A stretch of DNA of 64,000 nucleotides from Actinomadura craniellae (GCF_003289645.1 NZ_QLYX01000012.1:124001-188000); one strand, 5' to 3'. Positions 33,915 through 43,314 are shown, counted from the first letter of the stretch. Notes: generated from the sequence alone by a model not told the origin. Translations and numbers: made by a program.

Positions 33915-36116
33915 ATGCATCGCATCATCCGTCGTATCGGCGCCGCCAGCGCGCGCAGACCGTGGGCCACGATCGGGATATGGGTGGCCGCCACCCTCAT
34001 CTTCCTGGGGTCGGCGGGTGTCGCCGGCGGCACGTTCGTCGACGACTTCGTCGCCCCCGGCAGCCAGAGCGAGCAGGCGATGGAACTGCTGGAGGAGCGC
34101 TTCCCCGAAGCGGCCGGCGGCAGCGCCATGGCGGTGTTCGCCGTACCGGAAGGGCAGCGGCTGGAGCGCCACCGGTCCGCCATCGACGCCGCGGTCGCCC
34201 GGATCGGCGGCGTGGAGCACGTGACCGCGGTGGCCGCTCCGTTCGCCGCCGGCACGGTGTCGCCCGACGGGCGCGTCGGCTTCGCCGAGATCACCTTCGA
34301 CGTGCCGGCGACGGAGCTCGGCCCGGACTCGATCGCCGCGATCGGCGACGTGTTGCAGCCCGTGCGGGACGCCGGCATCACGGCGGAGGTCGGCGGTGAC
34401 GCGGCGTTCATCAACGCCGAGCCGATAAGTTCGGGCACCGAGGCGGCCGGCGTGCTGGCCGCGCTGGTCGTGCTGCTCGTCGCGTTCGGCACGGTCGTCG
34501 CCGCGCTGGTTCCGGTCGCGCTCGCCCTGCTGACGGTCGCCGCCGGCATGGGCGGCATCATGCTGCTGGCCGGCGCGATGGACGTCTCCGGTGCCGCGCC
34601 GACCATCGGCGCGATGATCGGGCTGGGGGTCGGCATCGACTACGCCCTGTTCATCATGGCCCGCTACCGCGAGAACCGGGCCGCCGGTCAGGACAACCCC
34701 ACCGCCCTGTCGGGCGCCATGGGGTCGGCGGGCTCCGCCGTCCTGTTCGCCGGCGGCATCATCGTCGTGGCGATGGCCGCCCTGTCGCTGACCGGTCTGG
34801 GCTTCCTGATCTCGGTCGGCCTCAGCACCGCGCTGGTCGTGCTCTTCGCCGTGGCCACCGCCCTCACGCTGCTACCGGCGGTGCTGACGCTGCTCGGTGA
34901 CCGCATCGACGCCGGGCGGCTCATCGGCCGCCGGCGCCCCGCCAGGCGGGCGAAGGACGCGAGGGACGCGAAGGACGCGAAGGACGTGGAGAACACGGCC
35001 TGGTGGCGCTTCGCGCACCGCGTCTCGGGCCGGCCGTGGCCGTACCTGATCGTCGCGTCGGCGGCGCTGTTCGTGCTGGCGGCCCCGGCGCTGTCGATGG
35101 AGACGGGTTTCCCGGACGCCGGTGACGACTCGACGAGCACCACGCACCGGCGCGCCTACGACCTGCTGGCGGAGGGCTTCGGTCCGGGCTTCAACGCCCC
35201 GCTGCTGCTCGTCGCCGACCTGCGCGCCCCGGGCGTGGACGCCCAGGACATCCCCGCACTGTCCGCGCGCGTCGCCGCCGACCCCGGCATCGCCATGGTC
35301 GGCGAGCCGCGTACCTCTCCCGCCGGGGACGCGGTCGTGCTGCCCATGATCCCCACCACCGCGCCCACGGACGCCGCGACGTCCGAGACCCTGGCCCGCG
35401 TCCGCGACCTCGTTCCCGCCAACGTGTCCGTGTCGGGCCTGACCGCCATGACCGACGATCTCACCGAGCAGCTCAGCGATACCCTGCCGATCTTCATCGC
35501 CGCGATCCTGGTCGCGTCGTTCCTGCTGCTGATGGTGGTGTTCCGGTCCATCGTGGTGCCGCTGAAGGCGGCCGTGGTGAACCTGCTGTCGATCGGCGGC
35601 GCGTACGGCGTCGTGGTCGCCGTGTTCCAGTGGGGCTGGTTCAAGGACGTGTTCGGCCTGGAGGGGACGATCCTGATCGCGTCCCCGCTGCCCACGATCT
35701 TCTTCGCGGTCCTCTTCGGCCTGTCCATGGACTACGAGGTGTTCCTGCTCTCCCGGATCCGGGAGAGCTACGACGCCACGGGTGACACCGTCGAGTCGGT
35801 GGCCCGCGGCATGGCCGGCACGGGCCGCGTGATCACCTCCGCCGCACTGATCATGACGGTGGTGTTCCTCGGCTTCGTCGCCAACCCGTCGCCGCTGGTC
35901 AAGATGCTGGGCCTGGGGCTGGCGACGGCGATCGTGCTGGATGCGACGATCGTCCGGATGGTGCTGGTGCCCGCGGCCATGGCCCTGCTGGGCCGGGCCA
36001 ACTGGTGGCTGCCCCGCCGGCTCGACCGCCGGCTGCCCCACCTCGGCCTGGAGGGCGCCGGCGACGTCCCGCGGCGGCCCGAACCGGAGCCCGCCGCCGT
36101 GTCCGGCCGAGGCTGA
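33915..36116 (+). CDS. MMPL/RND-family transporter
   Basis: A 733-residue inner-membrane transporter of the MMPL family with two repeated halves, each having a large external loop after the first helix and then five helices. Conserved segments are GLGVGIDYALFIMARYRE in the first half and FGLSMDYEVFLLSRIRESY in the second. It probably uses the proton gradient to export lipids or drugs. ATG at 33915 follows GAAGGAG. A central cytoplasmic linker carries a 9-bp DNA repeat encoding Lys/Ala/Asp-rich residues. The 281-base gap before it shows no gene. Confidence 0.9.
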   Translation: MHRIIRRIGAASARRPWATIGIWVAATLIFLGSAGVAGGTFVDDFVAPGSQSEQAMELLEERFPEAAGGSAMAVFAVPEGQRLERHRSAIDAAVARIGGVEHVTAVAAPFAAGTVSPDGRVGFAEITFDVPATELGPDSIAAIGDVLQPVRDAGITAEVGGDAAFINAEPISSGTEAAGVLAALVVLLVAFGTVVAALVPVALALLTVAAGMGGIMLLAGAMDVSGAAPTIGAMIGLGVGIDYALFIMARYRENRAAGQDNPTALSGAMGSAGSAVLFAGGIIVVAMAALSLTGLGFLISVGLSTALVVLFAVATALTLLPAVLTLLGDRIDAGRLIGRRRPARRAKDARDAKDAKDVENTAWWRFAHRVSGRPWPYLIVASAALFVLAAPALSMETGFPDAGDDSTSTTHRRAYDLLAEGFGPGFNAPLLLVADLRAPGVDAQDIPALSARVAADPGIAMVGEPRTSPAGDAVVLPMIPTTAPTDAATSETLARVRDLVPANVSVSGLTAMTDDLTEQLSDTLPIFIAAILVASFLLLMVVFRSIVVPLKAAVVNLLSIGGAYGVVVAVFQWGWFKDVFGLEGTILIASPLPTIFFAVLFGLSMDYEVFLLSRIRESYDATGDTVESVARGMAGTGRVITSAALIMTVVFLGFVANPSPLVKMLGLGLATAIVLDATIVRMVLVPAAMALLGRANWWLPRRLDRRLPHLGLEGAGDVPRRPEPEPAAVSGRG
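34950..34985. repeat. Four copies of a 9-bp in-frame repeat
   Basis: GCGAAGGAC, GCGAGGGAC, GCGAAGGAC, GCGAAGGAC in tandem within the MMPL gene, giving A-K/R-D repeats in the charged linker between the two halves. Its length may vary between strains. Confidence 0.7.
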
Positions 36117-36137
36117 CGCGGCGGCCTCGCAGAGGTC

Positions 36138-36174
36138 GGCCGGGCCCGGTCCGCTCCCAGGACCGGGCCCGGCC
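36138..36174. terminator. Bidirectional stem-loop terminator
   Basis: A perfect 15-bp stem (GGCCGGGCCCGGTCC, 36138-36152, with 36160-36174) and a 7-base loop, between the convergent MMPL and hydrolase genes. Confidence 0.75.
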
Positions 36175-36213
36175 ACGGTCGTTCCGTCGAGCGGACATCG
36201 GGCGAGCGCATGG

Positions 36214-36942
36214 TCAGTGCTCCGCCCGTTGCACGAACGCGGTGACCGCCCGCGGGAAGAAGAGGCGGTCCGGCCGGAACACGTCGTGCGGAGCCTCGGG
36301 GACGACCACGACCTCGACGTCCGGCCGGACGTCGCGGTAGCGGGCGATGTCCTCGTCCGTGAGGATCCCGCCCCGGCCGCCGGGCCGGGCCACCAGGAGC
36401 GGGCACGGCAGGGACCCGAGACCGTCCCACAGCTCCCGCGGCGTCGAGTGCGCGGCGAGCTGGTCGAAGACGTGCCGCGGCATGCGGTCGCTCATCGGCC
36501 GGCCGCGGAACGTTGTCTGCCATTGCGACTCCACCAGCGACGGGCTCAGCCGCACCTCCATCGCGCGGTAGTCCGCGATGGCCAGCGACGCCACGCGCTC
36601 GGGGCACGACAGCGCCAGGTCCAGTCCCCAGGTGGTGCCCCGCGAGAAGGTCACCAGGTGGAACCGCTGGATCCCTTCCTCGTCCAGCACCGCTCTCAGA
36701 TCCGCGGCGTGGTCCGCCGCCGTATAGCCCGAGGGTGGGGCCTCGCTGCCGCCGCGACCGCGCACCTCGACGACCAGGAGGCGCCGGGGGGCGAAGAACT
36801 CGAGCATCCCGCCGTATTCATCGGCCGTGTCCGACAGGCCGGGCGAGAACAGCACTGGCAGCCCGACGGGATCGGCCGGCGCGTTGTCCAGGTACCGGAT
36901 GCGCGGTCCGCTGCGAGCGGTCCAACCTGCTTTGAAGATCAC
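36214..36942 (-). CDS. Alpha/beta hydrolase
   Basis: A 242-residue alpha/beta hydrolase. The nucleophile elbow is TFSRGTTWG, the acid is likely in the ILTDED region and the histidine in VVVPEAPHDVF. EVRGRGGSEAP marks the loop after strand 4. Substrate unknown. ATG at 36942. It is divergent from the DDN-like gene; the 143 bases between them contain a doubled CCTGGGGT element but no clear operator. Confidence 0.78.
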   Translation of the reverse strand: MIFKAGWTARSGPRIRYLDNAPADPVGLPVLFSPGLSDTADEYGGMLEFFAPRRLLVVEVRGRGGSEAPPSGYTAADHAADLRAVLDEEGIQRFHLVTFSRGTTWGLDLALSCPERVASLAIADYRAMEVRLSPSLVESQWQTTFRGRPMSDRMPRHVFDQLAAHSTPRELWDGLGSLPCPLLVARPGGRGGILTDEDIARYRDVRPDVEVVVVPEAPHDVFRPDRLFFPRAVTAFVQRAEH

Positions 36943-37085
36943 CCGACCGAATATCCCATCCTGGGGTTGTTGTGCCGATCACCACCCTGGGGTGAACCGG
37001 CGCGGGGCCGGGTCCGCGCTTGCGCCCGGCGGATGCGTTTTGGTAGAGCGGTTGCGCCACCCCACCGGATGAAACGAGTTCTGTC

Positions 37086-37538
37086 ATGACCGAAGGCAGT
37101 TACCTGCGGCCCGACCTCAGCCTGGCGGGCGCCGAGCACGTCCGCCGCTACCAGGAGACCGACGGGGAGGTCGGCTACCGCTGGAACGGCGCGCACATCC
37201 TGCTGCTGACGACCACCGGCCGGAACAGCGGCCGGCCGCGCACCGCGCCGCTCATCTTCGCCCGTGCCGGGGACGACTATCTGGTGGTCGCGTCGAAGGG
37301 CGGTGCGCCGACGCATCCGGCGTGGTACCTCAACCTGCGGGAGAACCCGCAGGCGCGCATCCAGGTGCGCGCCGAGCGGCTGAGCGTCGTCGCGCGCACC
37401 GCCGGGGAGCAGGAGAAACCACGGCTGTGGAAGATCGTCAACGAGGTGTGGCCCCCTTACGACGACTACCAGGCGCGGACGGACCGCGACATCCCGGTGG
37501 TCGTCCTCACCCCGGTGCCCCGCGACGAGGCCGGGTGA
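37086..37538 (+). CDS. DDN-like deazaflavin-dependent nitroreductase family protein
   Basis: A 150-residue split-barrel protein of the F420-dependent DDN/nitroreductase family. The cofactor-binding segment LLLTTTGRNSGRPRTAPLIF and the PTHPAWYLNLRENP motif are typical. Members reduce quinones, nitro groups or other activated substrates using F420H2; the physiological substrate is unknown here. ATG at 37086. Lies alone between two divergent or convergent genes. Confidence 0.85.
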   Translation: MTEGSYLRPDLSLAGAEHVRRYQETDGEVGYRWNGAHILLLTTTGRNSGRPRTAPLIFARAGDDYLVVASKGGAPTHPAWYLNLRENPQARIQVRAERLSVVARTAGEQEKPRLWKIVNEVWPPYDDYQARTDRDIPVVVLTPVPRDEAG

Positions 37539-37655
37539 GGCGACGGACCGGAACGCCACGACCGGCCGGCACGGCGGGTCGCGGAGCCGGCGGCTCTCCG
37601 GCGGTCCGGCGCCCGCCGGCCCGGCCGCCCGGCGGAACGGGCTCCGGGCCGCCGG

Positions 37656-38852
37656 TCAATGACCGATCACGAGCGGCAGGGTCTCCCAGCCGCGGACGGT
37701 GGAGGTCGGCGCCAGCTTGGCGCCGGCCCAGTCGACGTCCCAGTCCGGGAAGCGCTTGAGGATCTCCTCCAGTGCGATCCGCCCCTCCAGCCGGGCCAGT
37801 GCCGCCCCGAGGCAGTAGTGGGCGCCGAGGCCGAAGGTGAGCTGCTGGCCGGCGCGGCGGTGGATGTCGAAGCGTTCGCCGTCGGGGTAGCGGGCCTCGT
37901 CGCGGTTGGCGGCGGCGACGAGGAACAGGATGGCGCTGCCGGCCGGCACCGTCGCACCGTGGAACTCGACGTCTTCGGTGACGTACCGGCCGACGAACGG
38001 GCCGGGGGGTTCGAAGCGCAGCAGTTCCTCGACCGCGCCGGGGATCAGCGCGGGGTCGGCGGCGAGTTCGCGGCGCTGGTCGGGGTGGCGGGCGAGGGTG
38101 GACCCGGCCCAGCCGATGAGCCGCCCGGTCGTCTCGTTGCCGGCGCCGGCGACCACGGTGACGTAGGTGATGACCTCCTCGCGGGTGAGGGTGCGCGTCA
38201 CGCCGTTCTCGTCCTCGAACTCGGCGGTCAGCAGCGTGGTCATCAGGTCGTCGGAGGGATGGTCGCGACGCCAGTCGATGTAGTCGGCGAACGTCTCGTT
38301 GGTGAAGTGCGTTCCCGCGCTGTAGTCCATCGGCCCGCCGGCCTCGGTGCGCAGGCTCTCGTCGGTGGTGTCGCGGATGGCCGCCTGGTCGGCCTCCGGG
38401 ATGCCGAGCAGCATGCCGATCACCCGCATCGGCATCTCGGCGCTGACCTCGGAGATCAGGTCGAAGGACCGCTCGCCGACCAGCGGGTCCAGGGTGCGCG
38501 CGCAGAACCGGCGCACCATCGGCTCCAGCGCGGCGATCCGGCGGGGGGTGAAGACGCGGACGAGCAGCCGGCGGTGCACGTCGTGCAGCGGGGGGTCCTC
38601 GAAGATCAGCGTGCCCGGCGGGATCTCGATGCCGGACTTGATCAGTTCGAGGACCGCGCCCTTGGCGGAGGAGAACGTCCGCCAGTCCGGCAGGCCGCGC
38701 TCGCAGTCGGCGAACCGGCTGACCGCGTAGAAGTCGTGCTTGTCGTTGTAGTACAGCGGCGCCTCCTCCCGCATCCGCCGGTACGTCGGGTAGGGGTCCG
38801 CGGTCAGGGCCAGGTCGTAGGGATCCCAGTAGATCGCGCCGTCGGTACTCAC
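37656..38852 (-). CDS. Cytochrome P450
   Basis: A 398-residue soluble P450. I-helix AGAGNETT, K-helix ExxR in EELLR and heme loop FGLGAHYCLG are all present. The GTG at 38852 has GGAGG seven bases before it; the frame is open further upstream but without conserved residues. No ferredoxin is adjacent. Its promoter region contains a 9-bp inverted repeat (39013-39057) in an AT-rich patch. Neighbouring rubber-oxidation genes do not imply a shared role, since a strong terminator separates them. Confidence 0.9.
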   Translation of the reverse strand: MSTDGAIYWDPYDLALTADPYPTYRRMREEAPLYYNDKHDFYAVSRFADCERGLPDWRTFSSAKGAVLELIKSGIEIPPGTLIFEDPPLHDVHRRLLVRVFTPRRIAALEPMVRRFCARTLDPLVGERSFDLISEVSAEMPMRVIGMLLGIPEADQAAIRDTTDESLRTEAGGPMDYSAGTHFTNETFADYIDWRRDHPSDDLMTTLLTAEFEDENGVTRTLTREEVITYVTVVAGAGNETTGRLIGWAGSTLARHPDQRRELAADPALIPGAVEELLRFEPPGPFVGRYVTEDVEFHGATVPAGSAILFLVAAANRDEARYPDGERFDIHRRAGQQLTFGLGAHYCLGAALARLEGRIALEEILKRFPDWDVDWAGAKLAPTSTVRGWETLPLVIGH

Positions 38853-39012
38853 CTGCGTGCCTCCAGGGCTCGGGCGGAGGAGCGTCGACCGCCGTGTCGG
38901 CCGGATCGTGCGCTGCGAGCTGTCACGTGCTGGGGACGGGCGCCGCACCTGCGGCCGGGGCTGATGGCGCCGGCCGGTAAGGGCAATGCGCGTATTCGAT
39001 CACGCAGCATAG

Positions 39013-39057
39013 CGATATCGGAGCACGAGATAATGCATGAATTTATGGCCGATATCG
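39013..39057. promoter_or_regulatory. Inverted repeat in the P450 promoter region
   Basis: CGATATCGG and CCGATATCG are perfect 9-bp arms separated by 27 AT-rich bases that include GATAATGCATGAATTTAT. It is 160 bases upstream of the P450 start, a plausible operator or promoter patch. Confidence 0.4.
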
Positions 39058-39070
39058 GTCGGCACGCGAG

Positions 39071-39107
39071 CGGAATCCGGTCCAGGAAACCCCTGGACCG
39101 GATTCCG
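39071..39107. terminator. Stem-loop terminator after oxiA
   Basis: A perfect 16-bp stem (CGGAATCCGGTCCAGG, 39071-39086, with 39092-39107) and a 5-base loop, 25 bases downstream of the oxiA stop on the reverse strand. Confidence 0.75.
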
Positions 39108-39131
39108 CAGCCCCCGGGCGCGGAGGGGGCG

Positions 39132-39608
39132 TCACATCTTCGTGGCGGCGGATTTGATGGCTTCGCGGATCCGGGCATAGGTGCCGCAGCGGCAGATGTT
39201 GCGGAGCTCGTCCAGGTCGGCGTCGGTGATCTCGCGGCCTTCGGCGCGGGCCTGGCGGACCTTGGCCACGGCGGACATGATCTGGCCGGGCTGGCAGTAG
39301 CCGCACTGGGCGACGTCGTACTCCAGCCAGGCCTCCTGCATGGGGTGCAGGTCGCGGCCGACGGTGCCGGGCAGGCCCTCGATGGTGACGACCTCGTCGT
39401 CCGGGCCGAGCTGCGCGACGGGCACCGAGCAGACGTTGACCGCCTTGCCGTTGACATGGGAGGTACAGGCCTGGCAGACACCGATGCCGCAGCCGTACTT
39501 GGGGCCGGTGACGCCGAGCAGGTCGCGCAGCACCCAGAGCAGGCGGACGTCGTCCTCGACCTCCACAGTGATCTTCTTGCCGTTGAGACTGAAGGAGTGG
39601 GTCGGCAC
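39132..39608 (-). CDS. oxiA: OxiA-type [2Fe-2S] subunit of a molybdenum aldehyde oxidase
   Basis: A 158-residue iron-sulfur subunit of the xanthine-oxidase family (isoquinoline 1-oxidoreductase alpha type). The plant-type cluster cysteines are in YGCGIGVCQACTSH, with a further one in NVC; the second cluster uses CGYCQPG and ICRCGTY. It carries electrons from the molybdenum subunit encoded just upstream. In Streptomyces sp. K30, lcp-oxiB-oxiA encode rubber cleavage and oxidation of the resulting aldehydes, and the same gene order is seen here. Confidence 0.85.
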   Translation of the reverse strand: MPTHSFSLNGKKITVEVEDDVRLLWVLRDLLGVTGPKYGCGIGVCQACTSHVNGKAVNVCSVPVAQLGPDDEVVTIEGLPGTVGRDLHPMQEAWLEYDVAQCGYCQPGQIMSAVAKVRQARAEGREITDADLDELRNICRCGTYARIREAIKSAATKM

Positions 39609-39620
39609 GTCAGGGCTCCT

Positions 39621-41915
39621 CTAGAAGGCGCGGTCCAGGCCGTCGGTGGGGGACTGGGGGGTGGACGGCTGCAGCGGGAAGGGCTCGAAGCCCAGGGTGG
39701 AGTGGTTGAGGGGGAAACGGGTCGGCATGGTCCCCGTGGCGCGGGCGTACGCGCAGGCCACGGCGGCCAGGGACGGGGCCACCGCCAGCTCGCCGGCGCC
39801 GCCGGGCTCGTCGCCGGTGGGCGGCAGGACGATGACGCGGGTCTGCGGCGGGGTGTTCCACTGCCGCGTGTAGAAGTAGTTGTCCCAGCTCCCTTCGAGC
39901 GGGATGCCGTCCTTGATGTGCAGGCTGGCGGTCAGCGCCATCGCGATGCCGTCGTTCAGGCCGCCGATCATCTGCGCCTCCAGGCCGCGCGGGTTGATCG
40001 GCAGCCCCGCGTCCACCACGACCAGGGCGCGGGTGACGCGGGGGCCGGCGACGCCGTGCCGGATGGGGCGGTTGACGGTCTCGGGGCGGCAGTCGAGCTC
40101 GACGAGGACCGCGCAGGCGGCCCGGTACTCGGCGTGCAGGCCGATGCCCTGGGCGACGCCGTCGGGCAGGGCCCGCCCCCAGCCGCCCTCGGCGGCCGCC
40201 CGGTCCAGGGCGGTGCGCAGCCGCCCGTTCTTCAGGTACTCGCGGCGGAACTTCACCGGGTCCTTGTTCATCGCGGCGGCGAGCCGGTCCACGACGAGTT
40301 CCCGCGCGCACACCAGGTTCGGCGAGTAGACGTTGCGCATGCTGCCGGTCTTGAACTTCAGCGGGACCTCGGTCAGCGTCTGCTTGGTCGAGCCGAAGTT
40401 GTAGGGGGACGACTGGCTCAGGATGAAGAACACCTGGGAGACGATCGGGTTCCCGACGACCGGCAGCTTGGCGGCGTTGGCGGTGACGATGTCGCCGAAC
40501 CCGTGGCTGAAGCTGGTCTCGACGTTGACGTGCCGCTGCTCGTAGCTGAGCACGTCCCCGCCCCGGTAGGTGGCGCGGATGCGGGAGACGCACATCGGGT
40601 GCGCGCGGCCCTGCCGGACGGAGTCGGTCCGCGACCACGACAGCTTGACCGGCTTGCCGATCTTCTTGGAGATCTCCGCGGCCTCCACCGCGGCGTCGGT
40701 GTGCAGCCGCCGCCCGAACGAGCCGCCGCCCTCCACGACGTGCACCTTGACGGCGGTCACCGGAAGGCCGAGCAGCCCGGCGATCTGGTTCTGCGCGTCC
40801 CCGGGGACCTTCAGGCTGGACCAGATCTCGGCGCGGTCGGCCCGCACGTCCGCGATCGCGACCTCCGGCTCCAGCGGGGAGTTGGAGGCGAACATGAAGG
40901 TGAACTCGGCGTCGATGGACTTGCTGAACAGCGGCGGCCCGGCCGGTGACGGCACCGCCTTCTTGAGCTTCGCCAGCACGGTGTCGTCGGACTCCCCGGC
41001 CACCGGCCCCGGCCGCCAGGTCACGTCCAGCGCCCGGAGCGCGTCGATGCACTGGCCGAACGTCCGGCCGCGCACGGCCACCCCGTGCTTCAGCACCACG
41101 ACGTCGGTGATGCCGGGCATGGCCGTCACGGCGGCGGCGTTGCGGACGGACGCCACCGTGCCGTCGATGGTCGGCGGGCGCCGCATCATCGTCGGCAGGG
41201 CGTTCGGGACGTCCAGGTCCATGGCGAACGTCTTGCGGCCCGTCACGGCGGCGAGGGCGTCCACGCGGTTCGCCGGCCTGCCGATGACGGTGAACTTCGC
41301 GGGGTCCTTCAGCGGTACCAGGACCGGAATCACGTTGGTGGTCGCGGCAGCCTTCGCCAGCGAACCGTAGCTCGCCCGCCGGTCGCCGTGGATCACGAAG
41401 CCGGCCTCGGTGGTCACCTTGGCGGCGTCCACCTTCCAGGCCCGCGCGGCGGTCTCGACGAGCCGCCGCCGCGCGACCGCGGCGGCGGTGCGCACCGGGG
41501 TGTAGAGCGAGCGGACGGACGTGGACCCGCCGGTGAACTGGTTGAACAGCAGCTCGGGGCGGGCGTCGGAGAGGGTGACCTTGACCTTGTCCAGCGGCAG
41601 GTCCAGTTCCTCGGCGATCAGCATCGCGATGGCGGTGGTGATGCCCTGCCCCACCTCGGCCCGGGGGAGCGCGTACGACGCGGTCCCGTCCTCGTGGACC
41701 TGGACGGTGACGAGCCCGGCGGTCGGCGACGCTGCGATCTTCACCAGGTCGCCGACGTCGAAGATCTCCTCCAGCTGGGGCAGGGACGGGACGTCCGCCG
41801 CGGCCGGGTCACCGGTCCACTGCACGGCAACCGCCAGTGTCGGCGCCGTGACCAGGTAGCCGAGGAAGTGCCTGCGCCGCAGCCCCTCGTCCGGTTCGTT
41901 CGATTCGTGTTCCAT
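39621..41915 (-). CDS. oxiB: OxiB-type molybdopterin subunit of an aldehyde oxidase
   Basis: A 764-residue molybdenum-cofactor subunit of the isoquinoline 1-oxidoreductase beta type. A twin-arginine motif RRRHFLGYLV lies near residue 14, so the complex is probably exported by the Tat system. Cofactor segments include TGRKTFAMDLDVPNALPTMM, GGGSFGRRLH and the late GVAGPRVTRALVVVDAG. With OxiA it should oxidise aldehyde ends of oligo-isoprenoids made by Lcp to acids. It is separated from lcp by two strong hairpins, so it may have its own promoter. The oxiA gene follows after 12 bases. Confidence 0.86.
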   Translation of the reverse strand: MEHESNEPDEGLRRRHFLGYLVTAPTLAVAVQWTGDPAAADVPSLPQLEEIFDVGDLVKIAASPTAGLVTVQVHEDGTASYALPRAEVGQGITTAIAMLIAEELDLPLDKVKVTLSDARPELLFNQFTGGSTSVRSLYTPVRTAAAVARRRLVETAARAWKVDAAKVTTEAGFVIHGDRRASYGSLAKAAATTNVIPVLVPLKDPAKFTVIGRPANRVDALAAVTGRKTFAMDLDVPNALPTMMRRPPTIDGTVASVRNAAAVTAMPGITDVVVLKHGVAVRGRTFGQCIDALRALDVTWRPGPVAGESDDTVLAKLKKAVPSPAGPPLFSKSIDAEFTFMFASNSPLEPEVAIADVRADRAEIWSSLKVPGDAQNQIAGLLGLPVTAVKVHVVEGGGSFGRRLHTDAAVEAAEISKKIGKPVKLSWSRTDSVRQGRAHPMCVSRIRATYRGGDVLSYEQRHVNVETSFSHGFGDIVTANAAKLPVVGNPIVSQVFFILSQSSPYNFGSTKQTLTEVPLKFKTGSMRNVYSPNLVCARELVVDRLAAAMNKDPVKFRREYLKNGRLRTALDRAAAEGGWGRALPDGVAQGIGLHAEYRAACAVLVELDCRPETVNRPIRHGVAGPRVTRALVVVDAGLPINPRGLEAQMIGGLNDGIAMALTASLHIKDGIPLEGSWDNYFYTRQWNTPPQTRVIVLPPTGDEPGGAGELAVAPSLAAVACAYARATGTMPTRFPLNHSTLGFEPFPLQPSTPQSPTDGLDRAF

Positions 41916-41983
41916 GGCGGTCCTCCCGGCGGTCCCGTCCTACCTTTGCGCCGATCCGTCCCGGGGCGGGCCGGATGGCGGCG

Positions 41984-42018
41984 CTCGGGCTCGGAACCTG
42001 ACGGATTCCGAGCCCGAG
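41984..42018. terminator. Stem-loop downstream of lcp (second)
   Basis: A perfect 13-bp stem (CTCGGGCTCGGAA, 41984-41996, with 42006-42018) and a 9-base loop, between lcp and oxiB. Confidence 0.65.
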
Positions 42019-42032
42019 ATTCGTTGCGGAGT

Positions 42033-42059
42033 CCCCGGCCACGGCGTGCGTGGCCGGGG
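42033..42059. terminator. Stem-loop downstream of lcp (first)
   Basis: A perfect 10-bp stem (CCCCGGCCAC, 42033-42042, with 42050-42059) and a 7-base loop, eight bases after the lcp stop. With the next hairpin it should cut readthrough from lcp into oxiBA. Confidence 0.7.
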
Positions 42060-42066
42060 CCGTTGG

Positions 42067-43314
42067 TTACGGGAAGTTCGGGTTGTTGGCGACGGGGATC
42101 TCGATGCTGATCGGGAAGTCCCCCTCGGACAGGACGAGCAGGGCGCCCAGGCGGAGGATCTCGTCGAAGGCCCAGTAGACCTTCTGCAGGATCCCCGGCG
42201 CCCTCTCCAGCGAGAGCAGTCCCTCACGGACGGCGATGAAGGGCTCCCAGGCGATCTCGAAGACCGAGTCCCAGAACGGGTCCTTGCGGATCTTCAGCCA
42301 GTTGGCGATCTCGTCGCCGAGCACGTAGCGGGTCAGCGAGCCGAGGATGGGCTTGGTGAGGAGGCCTCCGTCGAGGAAGGAGCCGAGGTTGAGCAGCATG
42401 TCGGCCAGCTTGATGCCCTCGGGCGTCGGGGCCAGGATCGGGGTGAGGACCTGCGCGGCCTGGGAGTTGGCCTCGCTCCACGACTTGGGGATGTACTCGT
42501 CCTTGATGCCGAGCATGTGCGCGGCCAGCTGCCAGGAGTGCAGGAAGGCCTCGGACTCGGCGGCGGGGATCGGGATCTTCCACTTGATCAGGTTCTGCAT
42601 GACGGTCGTGGGCAGGCTGTGCCAGGTGACCATCATGTCCGCCTGGCTGATCGGGATCTCCTCGTCGGCGACCTTCGACCAGGCCGGGGACTTCGGCAGC
42701 AGGTTGCGCACGCCCGCGTGCGCCAGCCGGGTCTTGACGCAGGTCACGATCATCGAGCCGTCGGGCTTGTAGGCGTCGTCGGTCCCGATGTCGTACCCGA
42801 GCTTGGCGGTCTTGGTGATGCGGTCCTTCATGTCCGCACCGCCCTTGGAGTAGTAGACCGCGCGCGCCTCCCGGGGGATGACCGTGCTCATCATCCCGCT
42901 GGCGAAGCCGTAGGTGACGCCGAGGTAGAGACCCCGCTTCTCGTTGAAGTTGACCGCGGTGGCGAGCTTGCTTTGGTCGGCCCAGGACGGCATCTGCCTG
43001 GCCCGCTCCATGAATTCCCGCAGGTCCGCGGGCAGCCCGGCCGGCAGCGGCTGGCCGTTCTTGGTCCAGGTCCGCAGCAGCTTGTTGACCTGGGGCACGA
43101 CGCCCCGGTCGAGCAGCGAGCCGACCAGTTCGTCGGCTTCGGCGTCCCACACCTGGCGCGGGTCGGCGCCGGCCCCCGCGCCGGCCACCGAGCCCTCCGG
43201 AGACCAGGTCCACAGCATGCCCGCCCCGGCGGGCGATGTGACGCCGCCCAGCGCACCTACCGCGCCCAGCGTTCCCCCCGCCACCAACACGTTGCGCCTA
43301 CTGGGTTTCTCCAT
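42067..43314 (-). CDS. lcp: Latex-clearing protein (rubber oxygenase), MpaB/DUF2236 family
   Basis: A 415-residue exported oxygenase of the Lcp type, which cleaves poly(cis-1,4-isoprene) to oligo-isoprenoid aldehydes with a b-type heme. The Tat motif KPSRRNVLVAGG is near the N terminus, followed by an Ala/Gly-rich hydrophobic stretch. The DUF2236 core has VKTRLAHAGVR and MMVTWHSLPTT; H232 in WHSL is the likely heme ligand by analogy with Lcp of Streptomyces K30. ATG at 43314 has GAGGAGGAA before it. The downstream oxiBA genes and divergent TetR support the call. Confidence 0.83.
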   Translation of the reverse strand: MEKPSRRNVLVAGGTLGAVGALGGVTSPAGAGMLWTWSPEGSVAGAGAGADPRQVWDAEADELVGSLLDRGVVPQVNKLLRTWTKNGQPLPAGLPADLREFMERARQMPSWADQSKLATAVNFNEKRGLYLGVTYGFASGMMSTVIPREARAVYYSKGGADMKDRITKTAKLGYDIGTDDAYKPDGSMIVTCVKTRLAHAGVRNLLPKSPAWSKVADEEIPISQADMMVTWHSLPTTVMQNLIKWKIPIPAAESEAFLHSWQLAAHMLGIKDEYIPKSWSEANSQAAQVLTPILAPTPEGIKLADMLLNLGSFLDGGLLTKPILGSLTRYVLGDEIANWLKIRKDPFWDSVFEIAWEPFIAVREGLLSLERAPGILQKVYWAFDEILRLGALLVLSEGDFPISIEIPVANNPNFP

